Part shown: piece after piece, positions 42,859 to 51,258 of the stretch | Layout of the letters: every line of letters begins with the position of its first letter | Position numbering within the stretch: the first letter of the stretch is position 1 | DNA from: Eikenella corrodens | GTDB taxonomy: Bacteria; Pseudomonadota; Gammaproteobacteria; Burkholderiales; Neisseriaceae | Assembly (NCBI RefSeq): GCF_003990355.1 | Contig: NZ_CP034670.1 | Location: 868,001-932,000 of the forward strand | Direction of reading: 5' to 3' | DNA length: 64,000 bases | Program-made: the position numbers and the translations under genes | Notes under the pieces: generated by a model | What the model saw: only the letters and a program-made list of their open reading frames with translations | Told to the model about the DNA's origin: nothing | The model's database searches: none

Positions 42859-44159
42859 GCACCGCGCCGCGTGTGGCGGTTATCGGCGGCGGCTGGGCGG
42901 GGCTTTCGGCGGCGGAAGCGCTGTGTGGCCGGGCGCAAATTACCCTGTTTGAGGCCGGGCGGCAGTGCGGCGGCCGCGCCCGCGCGTTGGGCGGCGGCAG
43001 CGGTTTTGCCCATGCCGACAACGGCCAGCATATTTTGGTGGGCGCGTATCGGCAGGTGCTGGATGTGCTGGCGCGCTGCGGCGTGCGCGAAGAAGAAGCA
43101 TTTTTGCGTCTGCCGCTGCAATGGCATTTGGCCGACGGCCTGCAATTTGCCGCCCGCCGTCTGAGTGCGCCGCTGCATTTGCTTTTCGGCGTGCTGGGCG
43201 CACGCGGCATCGGTTGGGGCGAGAAAACGGCGCTGCTGCGCCAGATGCGCGCCTTGCAGAGCCTGCGCTTGACGGAAGACATTCCCGTGGCTGCTTGGCT
43301 GCGGCGGCAGCAGGTGTCGCACCGTTTGCAGCAGCAGTTTTGGCAGCCCTTGGTGTGGGGCGCGATGAACACCGCTTTGGAGCAGGCTTCGCTGCAACGC
43401 CTGCAAAACGTGCTGCGCGACGGCGTGTGGGCGGAGCGCGCAGCCAGCGATTTCTTGCTGCCTAAGCAGGATTTGGGGCGGCTGTTTGCCGAGCCGGTGT
43501 GCCGCCGCCTGCAAAAATACGGCGCACAAATCCGGCTGGAAACGCGCGTGCCGCAGATTGAACAAACGCTTTCAGGTAGCCTGTTGGTGGACGGCGAAGC
43601 CTTTGATGCCGCCGTGTTGGCCGTTGCGCCCTATCATGTGCCGCCCCTGCTGCCCGAGGCCGCTCCGCCCGAGATTGCCGCCGCGCTGGATGCCTTGGCC
43701 TACCACGCCATCACCACCGTGTATCTGCGTTATCCCGTTGCGCCCGAGCTGCCCGCGCCGATTACCGGCCTGGCCGAAGGCACGGCGCAATGGTTTGTCG
43801 ACCGCGATGCGCTCGGCTTCGGGCGCGGCGAAGTATCCGCCGTGATTTCCCTGTCCGACCAATACGGCAAACTCGGCCGCGAAGAGTGGATAACGCGCGT
43901 GTACCAGGATTTGCGGCGCATCTGCCCGCACCTGCCGCGCCCCGCTGACGCCCAAGTCATCACCGAAAAACGCGCCACCGCCGCCAGCCGCACCGACAAC
44001 CCCGCCATCCCCGCCGCCTGGCTGCGCCATCAGCATATCTACCTCGCCGGCGATTATCTGCACCCGCGCTATCCCGCCACGCTGGAAGCCGCCGTACAAA
44101 GCGGTCGGCAGGCTGCAGCTTTGTTGTTGAAAGATGCGCGGGGGGAGCAAGCTGACTAA
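42855..44159 (+). CDS. hpnE: Hydroxysqualene dehydroxylase
   Basis: FAD-dependent amine-oxidase/phytoene-desaturase-like enzyme that reduces hydroxysqualene to squalene. 434 residues: dinucleotide motif VAVIGGGWAGLSAAEAL at the start, GGRARALGGGSGFAHADNGQHILVGAYRQ (FAD site) near 35-62, and a C-terminal HQHIYLAGDYLHPRYPATLEAAVQSGRQAA. Translationally coupled to hpnD. HpnC and squalene-hopene cyclase are not in the window. Confidence 0.9.
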   Translation: MSTAPRVAVIGGGWAGLSAAEALCGRAQITLFEAGRQCGGRARALGGGSGFAHADNGQHILVGAYRQVLDVLARCGVREEEAFLRLPLQWHLADGLQFAARRLSAPLHLLFGVLGARGIGWGEKTALLRQMRALQSLRLTEDIPVAAWLRRQQVSHRLQQQFWQPLVWGAMNTALEQASLQRLQNVLRDGVWAERAASDFLLPKQDLGRLFAEPVCRRLQKYGAQIRLETRVPQIEQTLSGSLLVDGEAFDAAVLAVAPYHVPPLLPEAAPPEIAAALDALAYHAITTVYLRYPVAPELPAPITGLAEGTAQWFVDRDALGFGRGEVSAVISLSDQYGKLGREEWITRVYQDLRRICPHLPRPADAQVITEKRATAASRTDNPAIPAAWLRHQHIYLAGDYLHPRYPATLEAAVQSGRQAAALLLKDARGEQAD

Positions 44160-44177
44160 AAACCATGCTATTTAAAC

Positions 44178-44209
44178 AAAAGGCTACCTGAAACTTTTCA
44201 GGTAGCCTC
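44178..44209. terminator. DUS-pair terminator between hpnE and plsY
   Basis: AAAGGCTACCTGAAA / TTTCAGGTAGCCT with a very short loop, between convergent genes. Confidence 0.8.
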
Positions 44210-44228
44210 TATCGGGCAGCCAATGCTG

Positions 44229-44849
44229 CTATTTGCCCGAACCGATTTTACTTTCCTTGCCGCTGAGCAGGTTTTGGATATTGCTGCGGTGGCGCAGCAG
44301 CACCAGCGCGGCAATCACGGCAATGGCGGCTTGCCAGGAAGGCTGTTGCACCAGAAACATGGCGGCCAGCGGGCTGATTACGGTGGCGGTGAGTGCGGCC
44401 AGTGAAGAAATTTTCAGCCCGAAGGCCATCACCAGCCACACCGCCGCGCAAATCAGCGCTACCGGCCACGACAAAGCCAGCAGCACGCCCAGCGCGGTGG
44501 CCACGCCCTTGCCGCCCTTGAAGCCGAAAAACAGCGGCCACATATGCCCCGCCAACACTGCTATGGCCACAGCGGCCACTACTTCGTAGGCCAGGCCGAA
44601 ATGCGATTGCAGCCATCGGGCGATCAGCACGGCCACCAAGCCTTTGAGTGCGTCGCCCAAGAGCGTGAGCGCGGCGGCTTTTTTGCGGCCGCTGCGCAAA
44701 ACATTGGTGGCGCCCGGGTTGCCCGAGCCGTAGCTGCGCGGGTCGTCCAGCCCGTAGAATTTGGATACGATAACGGCAAACGAGAGCGAGCCGATTAAGT
44801 AGGCGGCGACCACGGCGGCCAAGCCCCACACAGACAAGATGTCAGCCAT
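44229..44849 (-). CDS. plsY: Acyl-phosphate glycerol-3-phosphate acyltransferase
   Basis: First acylation in phospholipid synthesis, inner membrane. 206 residues, about five membrane segments. PlsY motifs: YLIGSLSFAVIVSK, DPRSYGSGNPGATNVLRSGRKKAA (~35-58) and GFKGGKGVATALG (~110-122). The C-terminal tail (NLLSGKESKIGSGK) is cytoplasmic. Divergent from folB, the usual neighbour in Neisseriaceae. Confidence 0.95.
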   Translation of the reverse strand: MADILSVWGLAAVVAAYLIGSLSFAVIVSKFYGLDDPRSYGSGNPGATNVLRSGRKKAAALTLLGDALKGLVAVLIARWLQSHFGLAYEVVAAVAIAVLAGHMWPLFFGFKGGKGVATALGVLLALSWPVALICAAVWLVMAFGLKISSLAALTATVISPLAAMFLVQQPSWQAAIAVIAALVLLRHRSNIQNLLSGKESKIGSGK

Positions 44850-44906
44850 AAGATTTTTTCACATTCAAACAAACGAGCCGGATTCTATCACGAGGACAAG
44901 CACAGC

Positions 44907-45272
44907 ATGGATACCGTTTTTCTGCATGGCCTAAAAGCCCAAACCCTAATCGGCGTTTTCGACTGGGAACGCCGCCAGCCGCAAACCGTGCTGCTGGATA
45001 TCGACATCCGCGCTGATTTGAGCACGGCGGAAAAGAGCGACAATGTGGCCGATACGATCAGCTATGCCGAGGCGGCGGAGCTGGTAACGGCCGCTTTGGC
45101 AGGGCAGCAGTTTTTCCTGCTGGAAGCGCTGGCAGGCTATACAGCGCAGCTGCTGCTCAAACATTTCCCTTCCTGCGAGAGCGTGCGGATTAAGGCGGTG
45201 AAACCCGGCATCCTGCCCGGCGTGGCATCGGTGGGCGTGGTGATGGAGCGGGGTAGGACAGAGGCTACCTGA
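44907..45272 (+). CDS. folB: Dihydroneopterin aldolase
   Basis: Folate synthesis: dihydroneopterin to 6-hydroxymethyl-dihydropterin. 121 residues from MDTVFLHGLKAQTLIGVFDWERRQPQTV, the FolB N-terminus with catalytic Glu22. DTISYAEAAELV, FFLLEALAGYTAQLLLKHFP and VRIKAVKPGILPGVASVGVVMER follow. Stop codon and the last Ala-Thr come from an uptake sequence. Confidence 0.95.
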   Translation: MDTVFLHGLKAQTLIGVFDWERRQPQTVLLDIDIRADLSTAEKSDNVADTISYAEAAELVTAALAGQQFFLLEALAGYTAQLLLKHFPSCESVRIKAVKPGILPGVASVGVVMERGRTEAT

Positions 45273-45277
45273 AGAGA

Positions 45278-45382
45278 TATAGTGGATTAAAATCAGAATG
45301 TTACGGCGTTGACTTGCCTTGCCGTACTGCTTGCACTGTCTGCGGCTTGCTACTTTGCCCCTTCTGATTTTAATCCGCTATA
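45278..45382. repeat. Correia-like repeat, variant subfamily
   Basis: Starts TATAGTGGATTAAAATCAGA and ends CTGATTTTAATCCGCTATA, 105 bp. Core has GACTTGCCTTGCCGTACTGC. Same TTAAAATC-type ends as the copy at 41373. Confidence 0.75.
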
Positions 45383-45495
45383 GCCAAAGTATTTCCCCTC
45401 TGCTAAGCGGGCTAACGCGGCATGGAGCGCAGGTTTCAGCTATCTCGCCGTTTAAACTTTGCCTAAGCTGCGTTTTTAGGTAGCCTCACAAATAA

Positions 45496-45525
45496 AAAAG
45501 CCGTCTGAACATTCAGACGGCTTTT
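45496..45525 (-). terminator. Terminator built from the Neisseria-type DUS
   Basis: AAAAGCCGTCTGAA / TTCAGACGGCTTTT with a 2-base loop. GCCGTCTGAA is the N. meningitidis/gonorrhoeae uptake sequence, not the local AGGCTACCTGAA. It directly follows the yidB stop on the minus strand and has a T-run there. Confidence 0.88.
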
Positions 45526-45528
45526 GGT

Positions 45529-45945
45529 TTATTTCATAAAGTTTTTCAGCAGCATGGAAGCTACATCGTCCAGGCCGAAGCCGTCTGCGTCTTGCGCGCT
45601 GCCGTTGGGGGTGGCGTGGTCTACCAGATTGGGCAGGATTTTGGCCAGCATCTCGCTTGCCTGGTTGGCATCCACGCCGAATTTCTGCGCCAGCTGGTTT
45701 ACGGTGTCGCTGCCCAGCGCTTGTTGCAGTTGGCTGCCGGACACGGGCAGGTTGCCTGCCTGGTTGGAAACCCAGCTGCTGATGGCATCACCCAAGCCGC
45801 CTTGTTGCAGCTGGCTGATCAGGTTGCCCACGCCGCCGTGCTGTTTCACCAAATCCATTGCCATATCGGCGAGCGAGCCTTGTCCGCCGTCTTTGCCGCC
45901 CAGCATCTGGCTGGCCGCGTTCATCAGATTATCCATTAAAGCCAT
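45529..45945 (-). CDS. yidB: YidB family (DUF937) protein
   Basis: 138 residues. DUF937 pattern: LADMAMDLVKQHGGVGNLISQLQQGGLGDAISSWVSN (in pieces), then GSQLQQALGSDTVNQLAQKFGVDANQASEMLAKILPNLVDHATPNG. Function of the family is unknown. Glycine/glutamine-rich low-complexity start. Its terminator is of Neisseria type, so the gene or at least its 3' end may have been acquired from a Neisseria. Confidence 0.88.
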   Translation of the reverse strand: MALMDNLMNAASQMLGGKDGGQGSLADMAMDLVKQHGGVGNLISQLQQGGLGDAISSWVSNQAGNLPVSGSQLQQALGSDTVNQLAQKFGVDANQASEMLAKILPNLVDHATPNGSAQDADGFGLDDVASMLLKNFMK

Positions 45946-46050
45946 GATTTTTCCTTGTGTTCGTGTGAAAGGGGGCGCAGTGTAGCAAAGTTCGGGTGGC
46001 AGGGTGCGGGTTTAACCGAATTTAGCGGATGCAAAATGCGGGCGGCCATA

Positions 46051-46077
46051 AAAACAGCCGGCTGCCGCCGGCCGTTT
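46051..46077 (-). terminator. Non-DUS terminator after the reductase gene
   Basis: GCCGGC-TGCC-GCCGGC stem extended by AAAC/GTTT across one mismatch, with T residues on the minus strand. Confidence 0.7.
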
Positions 46078-46086
46078 GCCTGTTGT

Positions 46087-46866
46087 TTAACGGAATACCA
46101 TGCCGCCGTCGGTGAGGATGGTTTGGCCGGTGATGTAGTCGGCGTCTTCCGAAGCCAGGAAAGATACCAGGTTGGCCACGTCTTCCGGCTGTTGCGGCCG
46201 GCCGGCGAGGATGCCTTTGGTAAATTCATTCCACGCCTGTTTCGGCTGGTAGCCCTTGTGTTCTACGAATGCGGCGTCGATGCGCTCCCACATGGGGGTG
46301 TCGGCCACGCCCGGGCAATAGGCATTTACGCGGATGTTGTAGGGGGCGAGCTCTTTTGCGGTGGAATGGGTGAATGAGCGTACCGCGTGCTTGGTGGCGC
46401 AATACAGGCTCAGCATTTCGTAGGATTCGTGTCCGGCGATGCTGCATGCGTTGATGATTTTGCCCACGCCCTGCTGTTTTTTCATTTGTTCGGCGGCGGC
46501 CTGCGTGCCGAAAATCACGCCCTTGATGTTGATGCCCAACACCCGGTCGATTTCATTTTCGTTCAGGCTCAAGAATGTGCCGACCGATTCTACGCCCGCG
46601 TTGTTGACAAACACGTCCACCCGCCCGAAGGCCTTGACTGCTTCGGCCACCAGGCGGAACTGGTCTTCCCGGCTGGCAGAATTACCCTTTACGGCGATAT
46701 TTTCAAACCCGGCTGCATCGAATTCGGCTTTAACCTTGTTCAGGTTGTCGGCGTTGATGTCGTGCAGCACCACGCGGAAGCCGTCTTTGGCCAAACGGGT
46801 GGCGATTGCTTTGCCCAAACCTGCGGCGGAACCGGTAACTACGGCTACTTTTTTCACATCAGTCAT
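46087..46866 (-). CDS. Short-chain dehydrogenase, acetoin/diacetyl reductase type
   Basis: 259 residues from MTDVKKVAVVTGSAAGLGKAIA, placed by AAGGAGA upstream. NAD-binding TGSAAGLG (11-18), NNAGVES (~89-95), catalytic SIAGHESYEMLSLYCATKHAVR (Ser, Tyr, Lys) and a C-terminal TGQTILTDGGMVF. Closest in look to (S)-acetoin forming diacetyl reductases (BudC) and 3-hydroxybutyrate dehydrogenases; the exact substrate is an inference. Alone between yidB and metQ, with its own promoter and structured leader. Confidence 0.85.
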   Translation of the reverse strand: MTDVKKVAVVTGSAAGLGKAIATRLAKDGFRVVLHDINADNLNKVKAEFDAAGFENIAVKGNSASREDQFRLVAEAVKAFGRVDVFVNNAGVESVGTFLSLNENEIDRVLGINIKGVIFGTQAAAEQMKKQQGVGKIINACSIAGHESYEMLSLYCATKHAVRSFTHSTAKELAPYNIRVNAYCPGVADTPMWERIDAAFVEHKGYQPKQAWNEFTKGILAGRPQQPEDVANLVSFLASEDADYITGQTILTDGGMVFR

Positions 46867-47054
46867 GGTAGATCTCCTTTTCGGGTGGAAATGCAGCCGT
46901 ATGCCTTTGCGGCACGGCTGGCGGATGCCAGCCGCCCGAACAAGCGGGCGGATGGCGGAAAGGGGGAATTTGAAATCTAAATGTGTGGTGTGTATCTGCA
47001 TGAACAATGGCAGTAAAGTACCAAAAATCATAACAGATGTAAACAAAAGGACAA
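46867..47054 (-). promoter_or_regulatory. Promoter and structured leader of the reductase gene
   Basis: On the minus strand TTGTCC (47049-47054), 16 bp, TATGAT (47027-47032) fits a sigma-70 promoter. The leader then contains CGGGCG/CGCCCG style stem (46933-46950) and CGGCTGGC/GCCAGCCG around GGAT (46915-46934), followed by a small GCC/GGC hairpin before the RBS. Confidence 0.5.
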
Positions 47055-47202
47055 CAGATTGGTTTGCTTGGAAAATTTTATGAAGATGGCAAAATCGGGT
47101 GAGGCTGTGGGCGGGGCTCGGGCAGTAAGGAGGAGCAACGCGTTAGGAAGGAGTAAGATACATAAAATCAGTTTATTGCGTGTTTCCAGATATAAGGGTA
47201 TT

Positions 47203-47254
47203 TTTCAGGTAGCCTTTTCCTCAATTAAAAACAGCCGCTTCAGGCTACCTGAAA
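47203..47254. terminator. DUS-pair hairpin after metQ
   Basis: TTTCAGGTAGCC / GGCTACCTGAAA with a 28-base loop, just past the metQ stop. Confidence 0.65.
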
Positions 47255-47278
47255 CGGCTGTGGTTTGATCCGCGCTGT

Positions 47279-48199
47279 TTATTTGGCGGCAGATGCGCCG
47301 GAGGCGGCTGCTGTGGAAGCGGCCGAAGCGGCGGCTGCGCCTTCGCCCCATGCGGCGGGATATTTGTAGCCGACGAAGCGTTTGTGCGCGTAGTCTTTGA
47401 ATTCTTTGGAATTGTAGGCGGCGGTTACGTCTTTCACCCATTGCGCGTCTTTATCGGCAGTGCGCACGGCAGACCAGTTGATGTAGGCGAAGCTGGGCTC
47501 TTGGAACAGGGCTTCGGCCAGTTTCATACCGGAAGACATGGCGTAGTTGCCGTTTACGATGGCGAAGTCCACGTCTTGGCGGCTACGCGGCAGGTTGGCG
47601 GCTTCCATTTCCACGAATTCGATATTTTTGGTGTTTTCGGCAATATCGGTGCGGGCGGCTTTGAGCGGGTCGATGCCCTCTTTCAGTTTGATCCAGCCTA
47701 GGTTGTCGAGCATTACCAAGGCGCGGGCGAGGTTAGACGGATCGTTGGGGATGGAAACGGTGCTGCCGTTTTTCACCTGATCCAGCGCGGTGAGCTTGCC
47801 GGGGTAGATGCCCAAGGGGGCGGTGGGCACTTGGAATACTTCGGTCAAATCCAAATTACGTTCGGCTTTGAAACCGTCGAGATAGGGTTTGTGCTGGAAG
47901 ATATTGATGTCGATTGCGCCTTCGGCCAGTGCCTGGTTGGGGGTAACATAGTCGGGAAATTCGGTGAGGGTAACGGTGTAGCCCTGTTTTTCCAGCATGG
48001 GCTTGATTTGGTCGGTAATCATGTCGGCAAAGTCGCCCGGGGTGGTACCGAAGCGGATTTCCCGCTTGGCTTCGGCGGCGGGCTGGTTGCCGGCAGATGC
48101 GGCGGATGCTTGTGCGCCGCTGCCGCTGTCTTGCCCGCCGCAGGCGGCCAGGGTCATGCCCAGCACGGCGGCGCAGGTGAGTTTCCATAATGCTTTCAT
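47279..48199 (-). CDS. metQ: Methionine-binding lipoprotein of the MetNIQ transporter
   Basis: 306 residues. Lipoprotein signal MKALWKLTCAAVLGMTLAAC (lipobox LAAC). Binding-protein core: IRFGTTPGDFADMI, YTVTLTEFPDYVTPNQALAEGAIDINIFQHKPYLD, APLGIYPGKL, VSIPNDPSNLARAL, ANLPRSRQDVDFAIVNGNYA. In meningococcus the homologue is the surface antigen GNA1946. The C-terminal ~20 residues (AAAASAASTAAASGASAAK) are an alanine/serine tail not needed for the fold. Confidence 0.95.
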   Translation of the reverse strand: MKALWKLTCAAVLGMTLAACGGQDSGSGAQASAASAGNQPAAEAKREIRFGTTPGDFADMITDQIKPMLEKQGYTVTLTEFPDYVTPNQALAEGAIDINIFQHKPYLDGFKAERNLDLTEVFQVPTAPLGIYPGKLTALDQVKNGSTVSIPNDPSNLARALVMLDNLGWIKLKEGIDPLKAARTDIAENTKNIEFVEMEAANLPRSRQDVDFAIVNGNYAMSSGMKLAEALFQEPSFAYINWSAVRTADKDAQWVKDVTAAYNSKEFKDYAHKRFVGYKYPAAWGEGAAAASAASTAAASGASAAK

Positions 48200-48244
48200 T
48201 GCGTGTCTCCTTTTAAGTGGATAAACAGGTTGGGAAAAAACAGA

Positions 48245-48919
48245 TTAGCGTTTATCTAAACGGTCGGCAAGGTAGTTGCCGATTTCTTGCATGGTGATGA
48301 CGATGATGGAGAGCAGGATAACAACCGTCCACATAACGTCAGACATAAAGCGGTGGTGGCCGTAATTGATGCCGAGGTCGCCGATACCGCCGCCGCCAAT
48401 GAGGCCGGCTGCGGCGCTCAAGCCGAGAATGGCGATAATCAGGATGGTGATGCTGCGAACCAAGCCCGCGCGCGCTTCGTTGAGCAAGACTTTGGTCATG
48501 ATGGTGGGCGGTTTCGCACCCATGGCTAAAGCGGCCTCCACCACGCCTTTGGGTACTTCGGCCAGATTTTGTTCCACTAGGCGGGCGAAATAAAAAATAC
48601 CGGCCACGCTGAGGGAAACAGATGCGGCTACCGGCCCGAAAGTGGTGCCGACAAGCGCGCGTGATGGAATTTCCATCATAATCATCAGGATAACGAATGG
48701 ATAGGCGCGCATAAAGTTGATGATGAAGCCCAAAATTTGATGAATGTGGCGGTTGGCATAAATTTGGTTTTTGCCGGTGGTAAACAGCCATAAGCCCAAC
48801 GCGCCACCAAAAATAACGCTGACGGGCACGGAAATGCCGAGCATCACTGCCGTCTGCCAAAAGGCTTTATAAAAATTGGGCAGCAGGCGGATGAGGTTTT
48901 CGAAAATATCGTATTTCAT
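48245..48919 (-). CDS. metI: Methionine ABC transporter permease
   Basis: 224 residues with five membrane segments; inner membrane. The MetI start DIFENLIRLLPNFYKAFWQTAVMLGIS and the permease loop GVVEAALAMGAKPPTIMTKVLLNEARAGL (EAA motif, ~124-152) are clear. INYGHHRFMSDVMW near the end is typical. The start is 1 base after the metN stop, with its RBS (GAGGA) in the metN 3' end. Confidence 0.95.
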   Translation of the reverse strand: MKYDIFENLIRLLPNFYKAFWQTAVMLGISVPVSVIFGGALGLWLFTTGKNQIYANRHIHQILGFIINFMRAYPFVILMIMMEIPSRALVGTTFGPVAASVSLSVAGIFYFARLVEQNLAEVPKGVVEAALAMGAKPPTIMTKVLLNEARAGLVRSITILIIAILGLSAAAGLIGGGGIGDLGINYGHHRFMSDVMWTVVILLSIIVITMQEIGNYLADRLDKR

Positions 48920-48920
48920 T

Positions 48921-49658
48921 TTAATCCTCCTGTACCAATTCGCGTCCGATATCGGTGTGCGCCAGAATCTGCTTGTCGCGCACGTCGGCCACTTCCAGCA
49001 AATGCCCTTGATGCAGCAGGGCAGTACGGCGGCACAGGCGGCGGATGACGCTCATTTCGTGGGTAACGATCACGATGGTTACGTTGAAACGGCGGTTGAT
49101 ATCTTGCAGGCAGTCGAGCACGCTGCGGGTGGTGGCCGGGTCGAGCGCGGAAGTGGGCTCGTCGGCCAGAATCACGCTCGGGTTGGGTGCGAGCGCACGG
49201 GCAATGCCCACGCGCTGTTTCTGCCCGCCGGAAAGTTGGGCGGGGTAGTGCTGCGCGCGGTCGGACAGGCCGACAATCTGCAAACATTCGCGCACGCGTT
49301 CGTTGATTTTGCTTTTGCTCCAGCCGGCAATCTCCAGCGGGAAGGCCACGTTGCCGGCCACGGTGCGGTTGGCGAGCAGGTTGAACTGCTGAAACACCAT
49401 GCCGATGTTTTGGCGGGCGGTGCGCAGTTGGGCGGGGCTCATGGCGGTGAGGTCTTGGCCGTCTACCAGTACTTTGCCGCTGTCGGGGCGTTCCAGCAGG
49501 TTGATCAGGCGCAGCAGGGTGGATTTGCCCGCGCCTGAATAGCCCATCAGCCCGAACACCTCGCCTTGGTCGATACTCAGGCTCAAGGGATGCACGGCCA
49601 TGAATTGGTTGCTTTTGCCGTGATGATAGCTTTTACAAACGGAATCCAGAATAATCAT
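48921..49658 (-). CDS. metN: Methionine ABC transporter ATP-binding protein, short form
   Basis: 245 residues. Walker A GYSGAGKSTLL (~38-48), Q-loop VFQQFNLL, signature LSGGQKQRVGIARAL, Walker B VILADEPTSALD and the H-loop THEMSVI. MetN proteins are usually about 340 residues with a C-terminal NIL domain that binds methionine and inhibits transport. That domain is absent here, so feedback control should differ. Start at MIIILDSV chosen from the homologue alignment region; no strong RBS. Confidence 0.93.
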   Translation of the reverse strand: MIILDSVCKSYHHGKSNQFMAVHPLSLSIDQGEVFGLMGYSGAGKSTLLRLINLLERPDSGKVLVDGQDLTAMSPAQLRTARQNIGMVFQQFNLLANRTVAGNVAFPLEIAGWSKSKINERVRECLQIVGLSDRAQHYPAQLSGGQKQRVGIARALAPNPSVILADEPTSALDPATTRSVLDCLQDINRRFNVTIVIVTHEMSVIRRLCRRTALLHQGHLLEVADVRDKQILAHTDIGRELVQED

Positions 49659-49957
49659 GATGATGTTGTATGGCCGCCTCATTCGGCGGCTGCAAAGATT
49701 TAAAGCCCACTGGATCAACAATGGGCTTAAAACAGAGGTGCGTGTTATGGATGGTACGCTTTAGCTGTTTTAACGCCCGCAAGCTGTATCAAATCGGCGT
49801 AAATAATGGTGGCGTATTTAATGCCCAAATGTGGGTTTTGTCAAGAGCGGCTGTTTGCCGGGCTGTGTTTCAAGCTTGCCGGTTTCGGGTATAATCCTGC
49901 CGTTTGGGCGGGCAAGCCGCCGTTTCTTCAGCCAACTAACTTTTTGGAGCAGAGTGC
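49659..49957. other. Divergent promoter region of metN and eno
   Basis: About 300 bp. A clean TATAAT is at 49890-49895 with GGG before it, 62 bp upstream of the eno ATG. The best -35 at 17 bp spacing is poor (GTTTCA), so the promoter call is partial. TTTTGGAGCAGAG before eno includes the RBS. Confidence 0.5.
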
Positions 49958-51244
49958 ATGAGCGCCATTATTGATATTTTCGCCCGCGAGATTCTCGATT
50001 CGCGCGGCAATCCCACCGTAGAATGCGATGTGTTGCTGGAAAGCGGCGTGATGGGGCGCGCGGCCGTGCCCAGCGGCGCTTCCACCGGCCAGAAAGAAGC
50101 GCTGGAGCTGCGCGACGGCGATGCCGCACGCTATTTGGGCAAGGGCGTGCTCAAAGCCGTGGAGCATGTGAACAACGAAATCGCCCAAGCCGTTATCGGC
50201 ATTGACGCTTCCGAACAGAGCTATATCGACAAAGTTTTGGTGGAATTGGACGGCACGGATAACAAAGGCCGCCTCGGCGCCAATGCCACTTTGGCCGTAT
50301 CCATGGCCGTGGCGCGCGCTGCCGCCGAAGATGCCGGTCTGCCGCTCTACCGCTATTTGGGCGGCGCGGGGCCGATGGCGATGCCGGTGCCGATGATGAA
50401 CGTGATTAACGGCGGCGAACATGCCAACAACAGCCTGGATATTCAGGAATTCATGATTATGCCGGTGGGCGCGGCCAGCTTCCGCGAGGCCTTGCGCTGC
50501 GGCGCGGAAGTGTTCCACCACTTGAAAAAAATCTGCCACAACAAAGGCTTTCCCACTACCGTGGGCGACGAGGGCGGCTTTGCCCCTAATTTGGGCAGCC
50601 ACGCCGAAGCCTTGGATTTGATTTTGGAAGCCGTGAAAGCCGCCGGCTACGAAGCGGGCAAAGACGTGCTGCTCGCGCTCGATTGCGCTTCCAGCGAGTT
50701 TTACAAAGACGGCAAATACCACCTCTCCGCTGAAGGCAAAGCGCTGACCAGCGCCGAATTTGCCGATTATCTGGCCGATTTGGCCAGCCGCTATCCGATT
50801 GTTTCGATTGAAGACGGCATGGATGAAAACGACCGCGAAGGCTGGAAGCTGCTCACCAAAAAGCTTGGCGGCAAAGTGCAGCTGGTGGGTGACGATTTGT
50901 TTGTCACCAACCCGAAAATCCTGGCCGAAGGCATTAAAGAAGGCATTGCCAACGCCCTGCTGGTGAAAGTGAACCAAATCGGCACCCTGAGCGAAACCCT
51001 GAAAGCCGTGGAGCTGGCCAAACGCAGCCGCTATGCCAGCGTGATGAGCCACCGCTCCGGTGAAACCGAAGACAGCACCATCGCCGATTTGGCCGTGGCC
51101 ACCAACTGCATGCAGATTAAAACCGGTTCGCTTTCCCGCTCCGACCGCATGGCCAAATACAACCAGCTGCTGCGCATCGAAGAAGAGCTGGGCGAAGCTG
51201 CTTATTATCCCGGCCAAGCCGCGTTTTACCATTTGGCTCGCTAA
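49958..51244 (+). CDS. eno: Enolase
   Basis: Converts 2-phosphoglycerate to phosphoenolpyruvate in glycolysis. 428 residues. AREILDSRGNPTVE at the start, GASTGQKEALELRDGD, metal ligands and catalytic residues in VGDEGGFAPNL, ALDCASSEFY, SIEDGMDENDREGW, LVGDDLFVTN, VKVNQIGT and the catalytic Lys-containing VMSHRSGETEDSTIADLAVA. Complete and standard. ftsB follows 14 bp after the stop, as in many proteobacteria. Confidence 0.98.
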   Translation: MSAIIDIFAREILDSRGNPTVECDVLLESGVMGRAAVPSGASTGQKEALELRDGDAARYLGKGVLKAVEHVNNEIAQAVIGIDASEQSYIDKVLVELDGTDNKGRLGANATLAVSMAVARAAAEDAGLPLYRYLGGAGPMAMPVPMMNVINGGEHANNSLDIQEFMIMPVGAASFREALRCGAEVFHHLKKICHNKGFPTTVGDEGGFAPNLGSHAEALDLILEAVKAAGYEAGKDVLLALDCASSEFYKDGKYHLSAEGKALTSAEFADYLADLASRYPIVSIEDGMDENDREGWKLLTKKLGGKVQLVGDDLFVTNPKILAEGIKEGIANALLVKVNQIGTLSETLKAVELAKRSRYASVMSHRSGETEDSTIADLAVATNCMQIKTGSLSRSDRMAKYNQLLRIEEELGEAAYYPGQAAFYHLAR

Positions 51245-51258
51245 AGGCTACCTGAAAC

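Noticed and set aside
49928..51232. Long open frame antisense to eno
   Set aside because: Mirror of the enolase gene, histidine/glycine-rich composition typical of antisense frames in GC-rich genes.
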